From NCBI RefSeq assembly GCF_024055725.1, contig NZ_JAMXMX010000030.1, forward strand, positions 1 through 64,000: a stretch of 64,000 nt of DNA. Reading direction: 5' to 3'. How positions within the stretch are numbered: the first letter of the stretch is position 1; every line of letters begins with the position of its first letter. Shown one piece after another: positions 9,754 through 18,732 of the stretch. The DNA is from Actinoallomurus spadix. GTDB lineage: Bacteria; Actinomycetota; Actinomycetes; Streptosporangiales; Streptosporangiaceae. The notes beneath the pieces are model-generated. The model searched no databases. It was not told the DNA's origin and was given only the letters and a program-made list of their open reading frames with translations. Made by a program: the position numbers and the translations under genes.

Positions 9754-10902
9754 GTGAACGACACCCGGCGAACCCGAGCCGTCCTCGGGGTCCTGCTGCT
9801 GATCTCCCTGGCCATGATCACCGTTGACTACCGTGGAGGCGAGCACTCACCGTTGCGCGGGCTGCGTTCCTTCGGCGAGGCGATCTTCGGGCCGATCGAG
9901 GACGCCGCGGCGGCCGTGATCACCCCGGTCGGGCACGCGCTGGACACGATCATCGGCAGTCCGGACGCGCACCGGCGGGTCGACCGGCTCGAACGCGAGA
10001 ACCAGCGGCTGCGCCAGCAGCTCCGCGCCCAGCAGATCGACAAGAGCCGCGCCGAGCAGCTGCACCGGCTGCTCGGCACCGCCGGGCTCGGCGGCTACCG
10101 GATCGTCGCGGCCCAGGTCATCTCGGCCGGGGAGGGCGTCGAGGAGACCGTCACCATCGACGCCGGCAGCGGCGACGGCGTCCGCACCGACATGACGGTG
10201 ATCACCGGCGACGGCCTCGTCGGGCGCGTCACACAGGTCGGGCCGGCCACGTCGACGGTGCTGCTGGCCACCGACGCGGCCTCCTCGGTCGGCGGGCGGC
10301 TGGAGGGCTCGGGGGAGATCGGCGTCGTACGCGGCACCGGCCGGCGCAGCGGCTCACCGCTGACCTTCGAGCTCCTGGACTCCACGGTGGAGATCAAACC
10401 CGGCCAGCGCATCGTCTCCTTCGGCTCGCAGGGCAACCGGCCGTACGTCCCGGGCGTCCCGATCGGCACGGTCATCCGCATCGAGCGGACGCCCGGATCG
10501 CTGACCCGGACCGCCATCGTCCGCCCGTTCACGCACTTCACCGCCCTGGACGTCGTCGGCGTGGTCGTGGCGCCGCCCAAGAAGAACCCGCGCGACGCCG
10601 TGCTGCCGCCGGCCCCGCCCAAGCCGGTGACGCCCACCCCGTCGCCGTCCAACCCGGGCCCGTCGAATCCGGGCCCCTCCACGCCGGGCGCCGCCGCTTC
10701 GGCACCGACGCGGCGGGCGCCGGACGAGCCGTCGGCGGCCCCGCGGGCGATGCCGAGCGGGGAGGAGTCCGCGTCCGCCGGGCCGTCCCGGAGACGCAGG
10801 TCCGCGACGTCCACCGAGTCGCCGCGGACACGCCGAACGCTGACGTCCACCGAAGCACCACGGCGGCGCGGACCGCGCACGCCTCACTCGCCGGGAGACT
10901 GA
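9754..10902 (+). CDS. mreC: rod-shape-determining protein MreC
   Basis: 382 aa from GTG at 9754, 11 bp after the mreB stop. There is one N-terminal membrane helix (AVLGVLLLISLAMITVDY), a coiled coil at about residues 72-107 (HRRVDRLERENQRLRQQL), then the beta-barrel MreC domain (VTIDAGSGDGVRTDM, DGLVGRVTQVG). The C-terminal ~90 residues are a low-complexity Pro/Ser/Arg-rich extension absent from minimal MreC. It is an extracytoplasmic scaffold linking MreB to PBP2/RodA. Confidence 0.93.
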   Translation: MNDTRRTRAVLGVLLLISLAMITVDYRGGEHSPLRGLRSFGEAIFGPIEDAAAAVITPVGHALDTIIGSPDAHRRVDRLERENQRLRQQLRAQQIDKSRAEQLHRLLGTAGLGGYRIVAAQVISAGEGVEETVTIDAGSGDGVRTDMTVITGDGLVGRVTQVGPATSTVLLATDAASSVGGRLEGSGEIGVVRGTGRRSGSPLTFELLDSTVEIKPGQRIVSFGSQGNRPYVPGVPIGTVIRIERTPGSLTRTAIVRPFTHFTALDVVGVVVAPPKKNPRDAVLPPAPPKPVTPTPSPSNPGPSNPGPSTPGAAASAPTRRAPDEPSAAPRAMPSGEESASAGPSRRRRSATSTESPRTRRTLTSTEAPRRRGPRTPHSPGD

Positions 10903-10905
10903 GCC

Positions 10906-11451
10906 ATGTCACGCAACGTCCTGGCCACGATCGTCGTCGTCGCAGCGCTCCTGCTGCAGCTGACGGTCGCCAACCGGCTGCCGCTGCCCGCCTCGGTCAC
11001 CCCGAACCTCGTGCTCCTCGCCGTGGTGGCGCTGGCGCTGGTCAACGGATCGATGACCGGCCTGGTCACCGGTTTCTTCGCCGGGCTGGCCGCCGACATC
11101 GTGCCGCCAGCCGACCACACCATCGGCCGCTACGCCTTCGTGTACTGCCTGATCGGCTACGTCTGCGGGCTCGCCGCCGACGACCTCGAGCGCTCGCCCG
11201 TGCTGCCGTTCGTCGCGGTGGCCGCGGGCGCGCTCGCCGGATCGGTGCTGTACGCCATGGTGGGCATGATGCTCGGCGACCCACGCACCCGCTGGCCGGT
11301 GCTGTCCCACCAGCTGCCGGTCCAGGTGCTCTACGACGTGATCGCCAGCCCGTTCGTGGTCTGGGCCGTGCTGCGGCTGACCCGGAGGGCCGAACGCCAG
11401 CACGACCCGGGCGGACTCGACGCGGTCCCCGGGTTCTATCGGGCGCGCTAG
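10906..11451 (+). CDS. mreD: rod-shape-determining protein MreD
   Basis: 181 aa, ATG at 10906 just 3 bp after mreC. Five or so hydrophobic segments and the motif NRLPLPASVTPNLVLLAVVA are typical of MreD. It is an integral membrane partner of MreC in the elongasome. Confidence 0.92.
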   Translation: MSRNVLATIVVVAALLLQLTVANRLPLPASVTPNLVLLAVVALALVNGSMTGLVTGFFAGLAADIVPPADHTIGRYAFVYCLIGYVCGLAADDLERSPVLPFVAVAAGALAGSVLYAMVGMMLGDPRTRWPVLSHQLPVQVLYDVIASPFVVWAVLRLTRRAERQHDPGGLDAVPGFYRAR

Positions 11452-11466
11452 ACGAAGGAGAAGGCT

Positions 11467-13728
11467 TTGGGACCGCGCTCGCACGTGCGGCTCGTCGTCC
11501 TGCACGTGCTCGTCATGTCGCTGTTGCTGTCGCTCGGCGGGCGGCTGTGGTACCTGCAGGTCATGAACGGCGCGCACTACAAGAAGGTCGCCGCCGACAA
11601 CCGGATCCGCGAGATCGTGGTGCCCGCCGTGCGAGGACAGATCCTCGACGACGTCGGCCGGCCGCTCGTACGGAACCGCACCGCCCTGGTCGTCTCCGTC
11701 GACCGGACGGCGCTGATCCGCCAGCGGGACGGCGGCCGGGCGGTGCTGCAGCGCCTGGCGAACCTGCTCGGCACCCGCTACGACGAGCTCGCCCTGAAGG
11801 TCCGGCTGTGCGGTCCGGGGATCAAGCGGCCCTGCTGGCCCGGCTCCCCGTACCAGCCGATCCCCATCGACGACCGCGTCGACGCCCGCAAGGCGCTGCA
11901 GATCATGGAGCGCCAGGAGGACTTCCCCGGGGTGACCGCCCAGCTCGAACCGGTCCGGGACTACCCGCGCACCGAGGGCGCCACCGCCGCGCAGGCGCTC
12001 GGCTACCTGCAGCCGATCACCCAGGACGAACTGAACAGCCGCAAGGGCCTGAAGGTCACCGGGTTCAGCGGCGTCGACCTGATCGGCCGGGACGGGCTGG
12101 AGGCGGTCTACGACGGCGACCTGCGCGGCGTCCCGGGCGACCGGCGGGTCCTCGTCGACAACCGGGGACGCGTGACCGGGATCGCCTCCGAGCAGCCTCC
12201 GGTCGGCGGCGGCACCCTCGTCACCAGCATCGACGCGAAGGTGCAGGGGATCGTCGAGAAGGCCCTCTCCCAGGCCATGCAGGACGCCCGCCACCGCGGC
12301 GACCCCGCCGACTCGGCGGCGAGCGTGGTCCTGGACGTGCGCACCGGGCGGATCATCGCGCTCGCGAGCTTCCCGACCTACGACCCGTCCGTGTGGACCG
12401 GCGGCATCTCCCAGGACGAGTACGACGCGCTGCTCAGCAAGCAGCACGGCCAGCCACTGATCTCCCGGGCGACGGACGGCCAGTTCGCCCCCGGATCGAC
12501 GTTCAAGATCTCGTCGCTGCCGGCGGCCGTCAAGGACGGGTACTCCCTGCACGGCATCTATCCCTGCCCGTCGTCGTACATGGTCGGGGCCCGGGCGTTC
12601 AGCAACTTCGAGGGCGAGTCCGGCGGGGACATCGACCTGCACCGTGCGCTGGTCATGTCCTGCGACACGATCTTCTACAAGTTCGCGTACGAGGAGTGGC
12701 TCCGCGACGGCGGCATGCACCCGGTGAAGAACCCCAAGGACCCGATGGAGAAGATGGCCCGGGCGTACGGCTTCGGCAGGCGCACCGGCATCGACCTGCC
12801 CGGGGAGGCGCCCGGCCGGATCCCGGACCGCGCCTGGAAGCTCTCCTACTGGAACGACACCAAGAAGACCGACTGCAAGCGGGCCAAGACCGGTTACCCG
12901 GAGATCGCCAAGACCGACCCGGCCCGCGCGGCGTACCTCAAGGCGATCTCCTCGGAGAACTGCGTCGACGGGTACGTCTTCCGCGCCGGTGACGCCGCCA
13001 ACTTCTCCGTCGGCCAGGGCGACGTCCTCGTCACGCCACTGCAGCTGGCCCGCGCGTACGCCGCGCTCGCCAACGGCGGCACGCTGTGGAGTCCCCGGGT
13101 CGGCAAGGCGGTCATCGCCCCCGACGGGTCCGTGCGGCGCCGCATCGACCCGGTCAAGTCGGGACGCCTTCCGGTGCCGTCGAACGTGCTCACCTACATC
13201 CGGAAGGCCCTCACCGACGTGCCCAAGGAGGGCACGGCCGCCGGCGCCTTCGGCGGCTTCCCCTTCGACCGGCTGGCCGTCGCCGGCAAGACCGGCACCG
13301 CGGAGGTGTACGGCAAGAAGGACACCTCATGGTTCGCGTCCTTCGCCCCGGCGAACAAGCCGCGCTACGTCGTCGTCGCCATGGTCACCCAGGCGGGTAC
13401 CGGCGCCACGACGGCGGCGCCCGCCGTCCGGCAGATCTGGGAGGGCATGTACGGCCTCACCGGGAAGCCGCCCGCACTGCCCGACGGGAACGTCCCGGAC
13501 CGGCTGCCTACCCTCGCGCCCGACGGCACGGTCAACGCCCCTCCGGGATTCGCCGTGACCTCGGATGACCGGCAGCCCGCGCCCGCGAAGGACAAGCAGC
13601 CCGTACCCGCGAAGGACGAACAGCCCACTCCCGCGGAGGACAGGCGGCGGGCGCCCGCGAAGGAGGAGCGGTCCGTTCCCGCGAACGACGAGCGGTCCGC
13701 GCCCGCCCACCGCCGGAGGCCGCGATGA
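11467..13728 (+). CDS. mrdA: penicillin-binding protein 2, class B transpeptidase
   Basis: 753 aa from a TTG start at 11467 with GAAGGAGAAGG just before it. N-terminal signal anchor, dimerisation domain (VRGQILDDVGRPLVRNR), then transpeptidase with SxxK as STFK (Ser344), SxD as S398-C-D and KTG at K608. It crosslinks peptidoglycan together with RodA. A charged Pro/Ala/Lys/Glu repeat tail (see 13567-13713) extends it past the usual family end. Confidence 0.95.
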   Translation: MGPRSHVRLVVLHVLVMSLLLSLGGRLWYLQVMNGAHYKKVAADNRIREIVVPAVRGQILDDVGRPLVRNRTALVVSVDRTALIRQRDGGRAVLQRLANLLGTRYDELALKVRLCGPGIKRPCWPGSPYQPIPIDDRVDARKALQIMERQEDFPGVTAQLEPVRDYPRTEGATAAQALGYLQPITQDELNSRKGLKVTGFSGVDLIGRDGLEAVYDGDLRGVPGDRRVLVDNRGRVTGIASEQPPVGGGTLVTSIDAKVQGIVEKALSQAMQDARHRGDPADSAASVVLDVRTGRIIALASFPTYDPSVWTGGISQDEYDALLSKQHGQPLISRATDGQFAPGSTFKISSLPAAVKDGYSLHGIYPCPSSYMVGARAFSNFEGESGGDIDLHRALVMSCDTIFYKFAYEEWLRDGGMHPVKNPKDPMEKMARAYGFGRRTGIDLPGEAPGRIPDRAWKLSYWNDTKKTDCKRAKTGYPEIAKTDPARAAYLKAISSENCVDGYVFRAGDAANFSVGQGDVLVTPLQLARAYAALANGGTLWSPRVGKAVIAPDGSVRRRIDPVKSGRLPVPSNVLTYIRKALTDVPKEGTAAGAFGGFPFDRLAVAGKTGTAEVYGKKDTSWFASFAPANKPRYVVVAMVTQAGTGATTAAPAVRQIWEGMYGLTGKPPALPDGNVPDRLPTLAPDGTVNAPPGFAVTSDDRQPAPAKDKQPVPAKDEQPTPAEDRRRAPAKEERSVPANDERSAPAHRRRPR
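13567..13713 (+). repeat. 27-bp in-frame tandem repeat in the PBP2 C-terminus
   Basis: About five to six degenerate 27-bp units encode 9-residue steps of the type QPAPAKDK, QPVPAKDE, QPTPAEDR, RAPAKEER, SVPANDER. The sequence looks disordered and extracytoplasmic. Copy number could vary by slippage. Confidence 0.8.
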
Positions 13729-13740
13729 CGGGGTGGCGAC

Positions 13741-14901
13741 ATGATCAGTGAGTACGGCGGGGCGCTCGGCCGGCGGCGGTCCCTCCCGGCCCGGCTGCTG
13801 GCCTCACCCGCGCGGCGCCTGGACTGGGCGCTCCTCCTCGCCGTGCTCGCGCTGTCGGTCATCGGCGCGGTTCTCGTGTACTCCGCGACCCGCGCCGACG
13901 GCTCCGAGGGCTTCTTGAAGAAGCACGTCCTCAACCTGGCGATCGGGCTGATCCTCGGGGGCGTGACGACGGCGCTGGACTACCGGCTCCTGCGCGCGTA
14001 CGCCCCGATCGTCTACGGCGCCGCCTGCCTCGGCCTCGCCGTCGTACTGACGCCGGTCGGGGCCACCGTCAACGGCTCCCACTCGTGGATCGTGGTCGGC
14101 GGCGGGTTCCAGATCCAGCCGTCGGAGTTCGCCAAGGTCGGCATGGTCGTGCTGCTGGCGATGATCCTGGGTGAGCCGCGCGACGGGGAGGTCGGCCCGG
14201 GCCGGCGCGACATCCTGCTCGCCCTGGCGCTGGCCGCGCTGCCCGCCGGGCTGGTGATGCTGCAACCGGATCTCGGCACCACCCTGGTGTTCGCCACGGT
14301 GATCATCGGTGTGCTGTCGATGTCCGGGGCGCCGAAACTGTGGGTCGGCGGGCTGATCGGAGCCGCGGCGGCGCTCGCGGTGACGGTCTGGTGGACGCAC
14401 CTGCTCAAGCCGTACCAGGTGCACCGCTTCACCGCCTTCGCCGACCCGTCCGCCGACCCGCAGGGCGCCGGGTACAACGCCCAGCAGGCCCGGATCGCCG
14501 TCGGCTCCGGCGGCGTCTTCGGCAACGGGCTGTTCCACGGTGAGCAGACGAACGGCCACTTCGTCCCCGAGCAGCACACCGACTTCATCTTCACGGTGGC
14601 GGGGGAGGAGCTCGGGTTCATCGGGGCGGCGCTGATCGTCGCGTTGCTGGGCGTGGTGCTGTGGCGCGGGCTGCGCATCGCCCGCGAGGCCGCCGACCTG
14701 TTCGGCGGGCTGGTGGCCACCGGCGTCGTGTGCTGGCTGGCCTTCCAGACCTTCGAGAACATCGGCATGACCGTCGGCATCATGCCGATCACCGGCCTCC
14801 CCCTGCCCTTCGTGTCGTACGGCGGCTCCGCGGCCTTCGCCAACTTCATCGCCGTCGGCCTGCTCCAGACCGTCCACCTCCGCCACAACCCGTACGAGTG
14901 A
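13741..14901 (+). CDS. rodA: SEDS peptidoglycan glycosyltransferase RodA
   Basis: 386 aa with ten or so membrane helices. SEDS signatures include IQPSEFAKVGMVV, LQPDLGTTLVF, FVPEQHTDFIF and PFVSYGGSA. It polymerises lipid II and partners with PBP2, encoded immediately upstream. Last gene of the mre operon. The gap to the next gene is 98 bp. Confidence 0.95.
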   Translation: MISEYGGALGRRRSLPARLLASPARRLDWALLLAVLALSVIGAVLVYSATRADGSEGFLKKHVLNLAIGLILGGVTTALDYRLLRAYAPIVYGAACLGLAVVLTPVGATVNGSHSWIVVGGGFQIQPSEFAKVGMVVLLAMILGEPRDGEVGPGRRDILLALALAALPAGLVMLQPDLGTTLVFATVIIGVLSMSGAPKLWVGGLIGAAAALAVTVWWTHLLKPYQVHRFTAFADPSADPQGAGYNAQQARIAVGSGGVFGNGLFHGEQTNGHFVPEQHTDFIFTVAGEELGFIGAALIVALLGVVLWRGLRIAREAADLFGGLVATGVVCWLAFQTFENIGMTVGIMPITGLPLPFVSYGGSAAFANFIAVGLLQTVHLRHNPYE

Positions 14902-14999
14902 GCCGGCCCGCGGATCCCGTCCGGGGCGTGCGTGCGGAGTGATCATCGTGCTACGGAACCGTTCTGGCCGCCGGGGCCCGGATGGGGGACGATGATCCA

Positions 15000-16367
15000 A
15001 TGGCGACGGCGGCGGAGTTCCGGTTGACGCTCGACGACGGCATCGTCCGCATGGACGAGGGACGCCTGTTGGTACGTACCCGCCCGCTGCGCACTCTCCG
15101 CCTGTCCGAAGAGGAGAGCCGGACCCTCGACCGGTGGACGGCCGGTGAGGCGATCACCGACACGGGCCTGGCCCGGCGCCTGATCGACGCGGGCGTCGCC
15201 CATCCGACGTGGGCGTCCGGACCTTTCGGGCCCGCCGACGTCACCGTCGTGATCCCGGTGAAGGACCGCGCCGGGCTCGTCGCGGCGCTGGTCCCGACGC
15301 TCGGCGAGGTCGCGGACGTCATCGTCGTCGACGACGGTTCGCGCGTCCCGATCGACGGCGCGCGGATCCGGCACGAGCGTCCGCGGGGACCCGCCGCGGC
15401 CCGGAACGCGGGCTGGGGCCTGGCGAAGACCGAGCTCGTCGCGTTCGTCGACTCGGACTGCTCGCCGAGCCCGGGATGGCTCGACGCGCTGCTCCCGCAC
15501 TTCGCCGACCCGAAGGTCGCGGCCGTCGCCCCGCGCATCGCGAGCGCGCCGGGCGGATCGCTGCTCGAACGGTACGAGACGGCGCGTTCACCGCATGACC
15601 TGGGACGTTCGCCCGGTCAGGTGCGGCCGCGCAGCCCGGTGGGCTATGTGTCGACGACGGTCCTGGTCGTCCGGCGGTCGGTCCTGTCCGAGGCCGGTGG
15701 GCTCAGCGAGGAGATGCGCTTCGGCGAGGATCTCGATCTGGTGTTCCGCCTCCTGAAGCAAGGGTGGAAGGTCCGTTATGAACCCGCGTCCGTGGCCACC
15801 CACCTCGCCCGGAGGAAACCCCACCAATGGGTCCACCAGCGCTTCAGCTACGGCACCACGGACGCGCCGCTGCTGACCCGGCACCCCGGATCGATGGCGC
15901 CGCTGACCGCCTCGCCCTGGAGCGTCGCGGCGTGGGCGCTGGCCGGGGCCGGCAGGCTCGGCCTCGCGGCCACGGTCGCGGCCGGCTCCGCCCTGCTGAC
16001 CGCCCACGAGCTCGGCGAGCTGAGGGTTCCGCCGCGCCGGGCGTTGCGCGTCGCGACGGCCGGTCACCTGTCGGCCGGCCGCGGTCTGGTCGCCGCGCTG
16101 ACCCGCGCCTGGTGGCCGGGCACGCTGGCCGCGATGATCGCGTCGCCGCGGGCCCGCAGGCTCATCGCGGCGACCGTCCTCACGACGTACGCCGACGAGT
16201 GGCGGGACCAGAGGACGACCCTCGGCCTCGTCCCGTGGTGTCTGCTCCGGCTGGCGGACGACGTCGCCTACGGCACCGGGATCTGGGCGGGCTGTCTCCG
16301 CAACCGGACGTTCGCGCCGCTCATCCCGGACCTCCACGGCGCGCCTGGCCTGCAGCGGCGGCTCTAG
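15000..16367 (+). CDS. MftF-like (mycofactocin-type) family 2 glycosyltransferase
   Basis: About 455 aa. A N-terminal segment of about 80 residues precedes a GT-A domain with VTVVIPVKDR, DVIVVDDGS, GPAAARNAGW and FVDSDCSP, followed by FGEDLDLVFRLL. The C-terminal half is helical and hydrophobic. Architecture and length match MftF, which adds glucose units to mycofactocin, but no mftA-E genes are in the window. ATG at 15000 has GGGGGA at a good distance; ATG 14982 is an alternative. The sugar acceptor is unknown. It could serve the glycan cluster that starts at 17.5 kb. Confidence 0.7.
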   Translation: MATAAEFRLTLDDGIVRMDEGRLLVRTRPLRTLRLSEEESRTLDRWTAGEAITDTGLARRLIDAGVAHPTWASGPFGPADVTVVIPVKDRAGLVAALVPTLGEVADVIVVDDGSRVPIDGARIRHERPRGPAAARNAGWGLAKTELVAFVDSDCSPSPGWLDALLPHFADPKVAAVAPRIASAPGGSLLERYETARSPHDLGRSPGQVRPRSPVGYVSTTVLVVRRSVLSEAGGLSEEMRFGEDLDLVFRLLKQGWKVRYEPASVATHLARRKPHQWVHQRFSYGTTDAPLLTRHPGSMAPLTASPWSVAAWALAGAGRLGLAATVAAGSALLTAHELGELRVPPRRALRVATAGHLSAGRGLVAALTRAWWPGTLAAMIASPRARRLIAATVLTTYADEWRDQRTTLGLVPWCLLRLADDVAYGTGIWAGCLRNRTFAPLIPDLHGAPGLQRRL

Positions 16368-16375
16368 GTGTGCCT

Positions 16376-16419
16376 GCCTCGAAGCCCCGCCGTCCTACGG
16401 CGGACGGGGGCTTCGAGGC
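16376..16419. terminator. bidirectional hairpin between converging genes
   Basis: Arms GCCTCGAAGCCC / GGGCTTCGAGGC plus inner CCGTCC/GGACGG, about 18 bp with a two-base bulge. It lies between a plus-strand stop and a minus-strand stop. There is no T-run. Confidence 0.7.
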
Positions 16420-16435
16420 GGGCCCTCGCGGGTCC

Positions 16436-17326
16436 TCAGGCCGCGGCGGGTACGAGCGTCAGGAGCGTCGCCTCGGGTGGGCAGCAGAAGCGGACGGGCA
16501 GGTACGGTGAGGTGCCCAGGCCGGCGGAGACGTGCAGCCACGCCGCGCCGTTGCGGTGCAGGCCCCGGGCCCGGGTGCGGTCGATGCCGCAGTTGGTGAT
16601 GAGGGGACCCAGGTAAGGGATCCGTACCTGGCCGCCGTGGGTGTGGCCGGCGAGGAGCAGGTCGAAGCCGTCGGCGGTGAAGGCGTCCAGGTTGCGCGGT
16701 TCCGGCGAGTGCATGACGCCCAGGCGGACATCCGCGCCCGGATCGGCGGGACCCGCGACGCGGCCGTAGTCGTCCTGGGCGATGTGCGAGTCGTGGACGC
16801 CACGGACCTCCACCGACAGTCCACCGGCCTTGACGTGTTCCGCGGCGTTGTTGAGGTCGGACCAGCCCGCGGCGCGCAGGGTCGCGCCGAGCTCCTCCCA
16901 GGGCAGGTCGGGCGGCACGTGCTCGTGGAAGTCCGACGGCGCGGATCGGCGCAGGTAGCTCAGGGGGTTCTCGGGCCGGGGCGCGTACAGGTCGTTCGAG
17001 CCGTACACGAACACGCCCGGGCGCTGGAGCAACGGGCCGATCGCCTCGACGAGGGCGGGGACGGCCGCGGGGTGCGCGATCGAGTCGCCGGTGTTGACGA
17101 CGAGGTCCGGCCGCAGCCGGTCCAGCGCCCTTACCCAGCGGATCAGCCGCCGTCGCCGCGGTGTGAGGTGGAGGTCGGAGATGTGGAGGATCTTGAGCGG
17201 TGGGCGTCCGGGCCGCAGCAGGGGGACCTCCTGACGCCGCAACCGGAACCATCCGCGTTCGACGAGCGACACGTAGGTCACCGCGCCGAGGGCGGACAGC
17301 GGCAGCACCGTGCGGGCGTTCGGCAT
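16436..17326 (-). CDS. membrane-anchored calcineurin-like metallophosphoesterase
   Basis: 296 aa from ATG at 17326, preceded by GGGGAGGACTCA. An N-terminal hydrophobic stretch precedes metallophosphatase motifs HISDLHLTP, VNTGDSI, YGSNDLY and LLAGHTHGGQ, which supply the two-metal site. This subgroup (YaeI/YkuE-like) includes lipid-pyrophosphate and phosphodiester hydrolases. The exact substrate is unknown. It is divergent from the glycan cluster. Confidence 0.8.
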   Translation of the reverse strand: MPNARTVLPLSALGAVTYVSLVERGWFRLRRQEVPLLRPGRPPLKILHISDLHLTPRRRRLIRWVRALDRLRPDLVVNTGDSIAHPAAVPALVEAIGPLLQRPGVFVYGSNDLYAPRPENPLSYLRRSAPSDFHEHVPPDLPWEELGATLRAAGWSDLNNAAEHVKAGGLSVEVRGVHDSHIAQDDYGRVAGPADPGADVRLGVMHSPEPRNLDAFTADGFDLLLAGHTHGGQVRIPYLGPLITNCGIDRTRARGLHRNGAAWLHVSAGLGTSPYLPVRFCCPPEATLLTLVPAAA

Positions 17327-17408
17327 TGAGTCCTCCCCAAAGGCGGCCGTGACCAGAATAGGGCAATTCGGTCCGGCTTCTGGATGAGACCGACCGACCA
17401 TTCCGGAG

Positions 17409-17414
17409 TACTCT
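17409..17414 (+). promoter_or_regulatory. possible -10 element ahead of the glycan cluster
   Basis: TACTCT fits TAnnnT and sits 15 bp before a strong ribosome binding site (GAGGAGG, 17429-17435). The -35 region is not convincing. Confidence 0.35.
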
Positions 17415-17443
17415 GAACCGGATATCACGAGGAGGTACGCACC

Positions 17444-17500
17444 ATGCCACCGCCGGAAATGCGGGGCGTTCTCCTCCGGCCGGCAGCGAGAGCTGCGTGA
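17444..17500 (+). CDS. possible 18-aa leader peptide
   Basis: ATG at 17444 has GAGGAGG eight bases upstream, the best ribosome binding site in this stretch. It encodes 18 residues (MPPPEMRGVLLRPAARAA) and stops at 17500, 49 bp before the epimerase start. A CTCCTCC run at 17471-17477 inside the ORF could pair with that ribosome binding site. It may be a translated leader for the cluster. No known leader family is recognised. Confidence 0.4.
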   Translation: MPPPEMRGVLLRPAARAA

Positions 17501-17549
17501 AGGACGATGGCCACGTCCGGTCAGCCGACTTCGAACGGAAGGGATCGTG

Positions 17550-18557
17550 ATGGCGGGGAAGGCCTTCATTTCCGGAGTCGCCGGTTTTCTCGGGAGTCAT
17601 CTGGCGGAGCGTTTCGTGGACCTCGGCTGGGACGTCGTGGGCGTGGACAGTCTCATCGGAGGGTCCGAGCGGAACGTTCCCGACGGCGTGGAGTTCCGCG
17701 TCGCCGACTGCTGCGATCGCGCGTCGTACGCCGACCTGCTGCGCGGCAGCGACCTGGTCTTTCACTGCGCGTCGGCGGCGTATGACGGGCTGAGCGTCTT
17801 CTCGCCGTCGTTCGTCCATCGCAACACCGCCCAGGCCACCGTGGACCTGGCGAGTGCCGCGCTGGCGGCCGGGGTCGGCAGGTTCGTCCACTGCTCGTCG
17901 ATGGCCCGGTACGGCGCGTTGCCCGCGCCGTTCACCGAGGACATGACGCCGCAGCCGGTCAGCCCCTACGGCCTGGCCAAGCTGTCGTCCGAGACGATGG
18001 TCCGGACGCTGTTCACCACGCACGGCGGGGAGTACGCGATCGCCGTGCCGCACAACATCATCGGGCCGCGGCAGCGCTACTTCGATCCGTACCGCAACGT
18101 CGCCGCGATCATGATCAGCCGCATGCTCCGCGGCGAGCAGCCGGTCATCTACGGCGACGGCGGCCAGATGCGGTGCTTCAGCTTCGTCGACGACGTCCTG
18201 AGCTGCCTGGAGCGCATGGGCACGGACGGGTCCGCGGCGGGCGAGGTCATCAACGTGGGGCCGGATGAGGAGACCGTCTCGATCCTGGGCCTCGCCGAGG
18301 AGATCGCGGCGATCCTCTCCTTTCCGCTCGATCCCATCTTCGTCCCGGCCCGCCCGCTGGAGGTGCCGTTCGCCACCTGCAGCGCGGACAAGGCGCGCCG
18401 GCTGCTGGGGTACCGGACGACGGTGCCGCTGCGCGACGGCCTGAAGAAGATGGTCGAGTGGATCGCGGCTCAGGAACCAGTGCCCTTCCGGTACGACCTG
18501 GACATCGAGATCCCTACGGCGGCGACGCCGTCGACCTGGGTCGATCACCTGATCTGA
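17550..18557 (+). CDS. NAD-dependent sugar-nucleotide epimerase/dehydratase (extended SDR)
   Basis: 335 aa. Rossmann motif GVAGFLGSHL, HCSSMARYG, and catalytic Tyr/Lys in SPYGLAKLS. It acts on a nucleotide sugar (UDP-GlcNAc/UDP-glucose 4-epimerase or related group). ATG at 17550 fits AAGGGA at 17539-17544 better than GTG 17547. First full gene of the glycan cluster. The C-terminal ~30 residues are unusual for the family. Confidence 0.85.
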   Translation: MAGKAFISGVAGFLGSHLAERFVDLGWDVVGVDSLIGGSERNVPDGVEFRVADCCDRASYADLLRGSDLVFHCASAAYDGLSVFSPSFVHRNTAQATVDLASAALAAGVGRFVHCSSMARYGALPAPFTEDMTPQPVSPYGLAKLSSETMVRTLFTTHGGEYAIAVPHNIIGPRQRYFDPYRNVAAIMISRMLRGEQPVIYGDGGQMRCFSFVDDVLSCLERMGTDGSAAGEVINVGPDEETVSILGLAEEIAAILSFPLDPIFVPARPLEVPFATCSADKARRLLGYRTTVPLRDGLKKMVEWIAAQEPVPFRYDLDIEIPTAATPSTWVDHLI

Positions 18558-18732
18558 CCATCTCGGAAAACCAAAAGACCAATGACTTCATGACCGGAGC
18601 CCGATCGGTCGGTATTTATCGCAGTTAAGTGTCATCCGTAAATGCGGGAAAACAGGGTCTTTTCGGTGCAGACACATGCTGAATATCCTGTTATTGTCGC
18701 TTTTGACTGGAGCGACGCGAGGGTGCTGAGCA
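18558..18732 (+). promoter_or_regulatory. AT-rich intergenic region, probable internal promoter
   Basis: The 175 bp between the epimerase and the Alg14-like gene are clearly richer in A/T than their surroundings, and the only sizeable gap in the cluster. TATCCT at 18684-18689 fits a -10. No -35 is clear. It likely separates two transcription units. Confidence 0.4.

Noticed and set aside
17507-17785. 92-codon ORF starting before the epimerase
   Set aside because: It is an out-of-frame shadow of the epimerase gene with no ribosome binding site.
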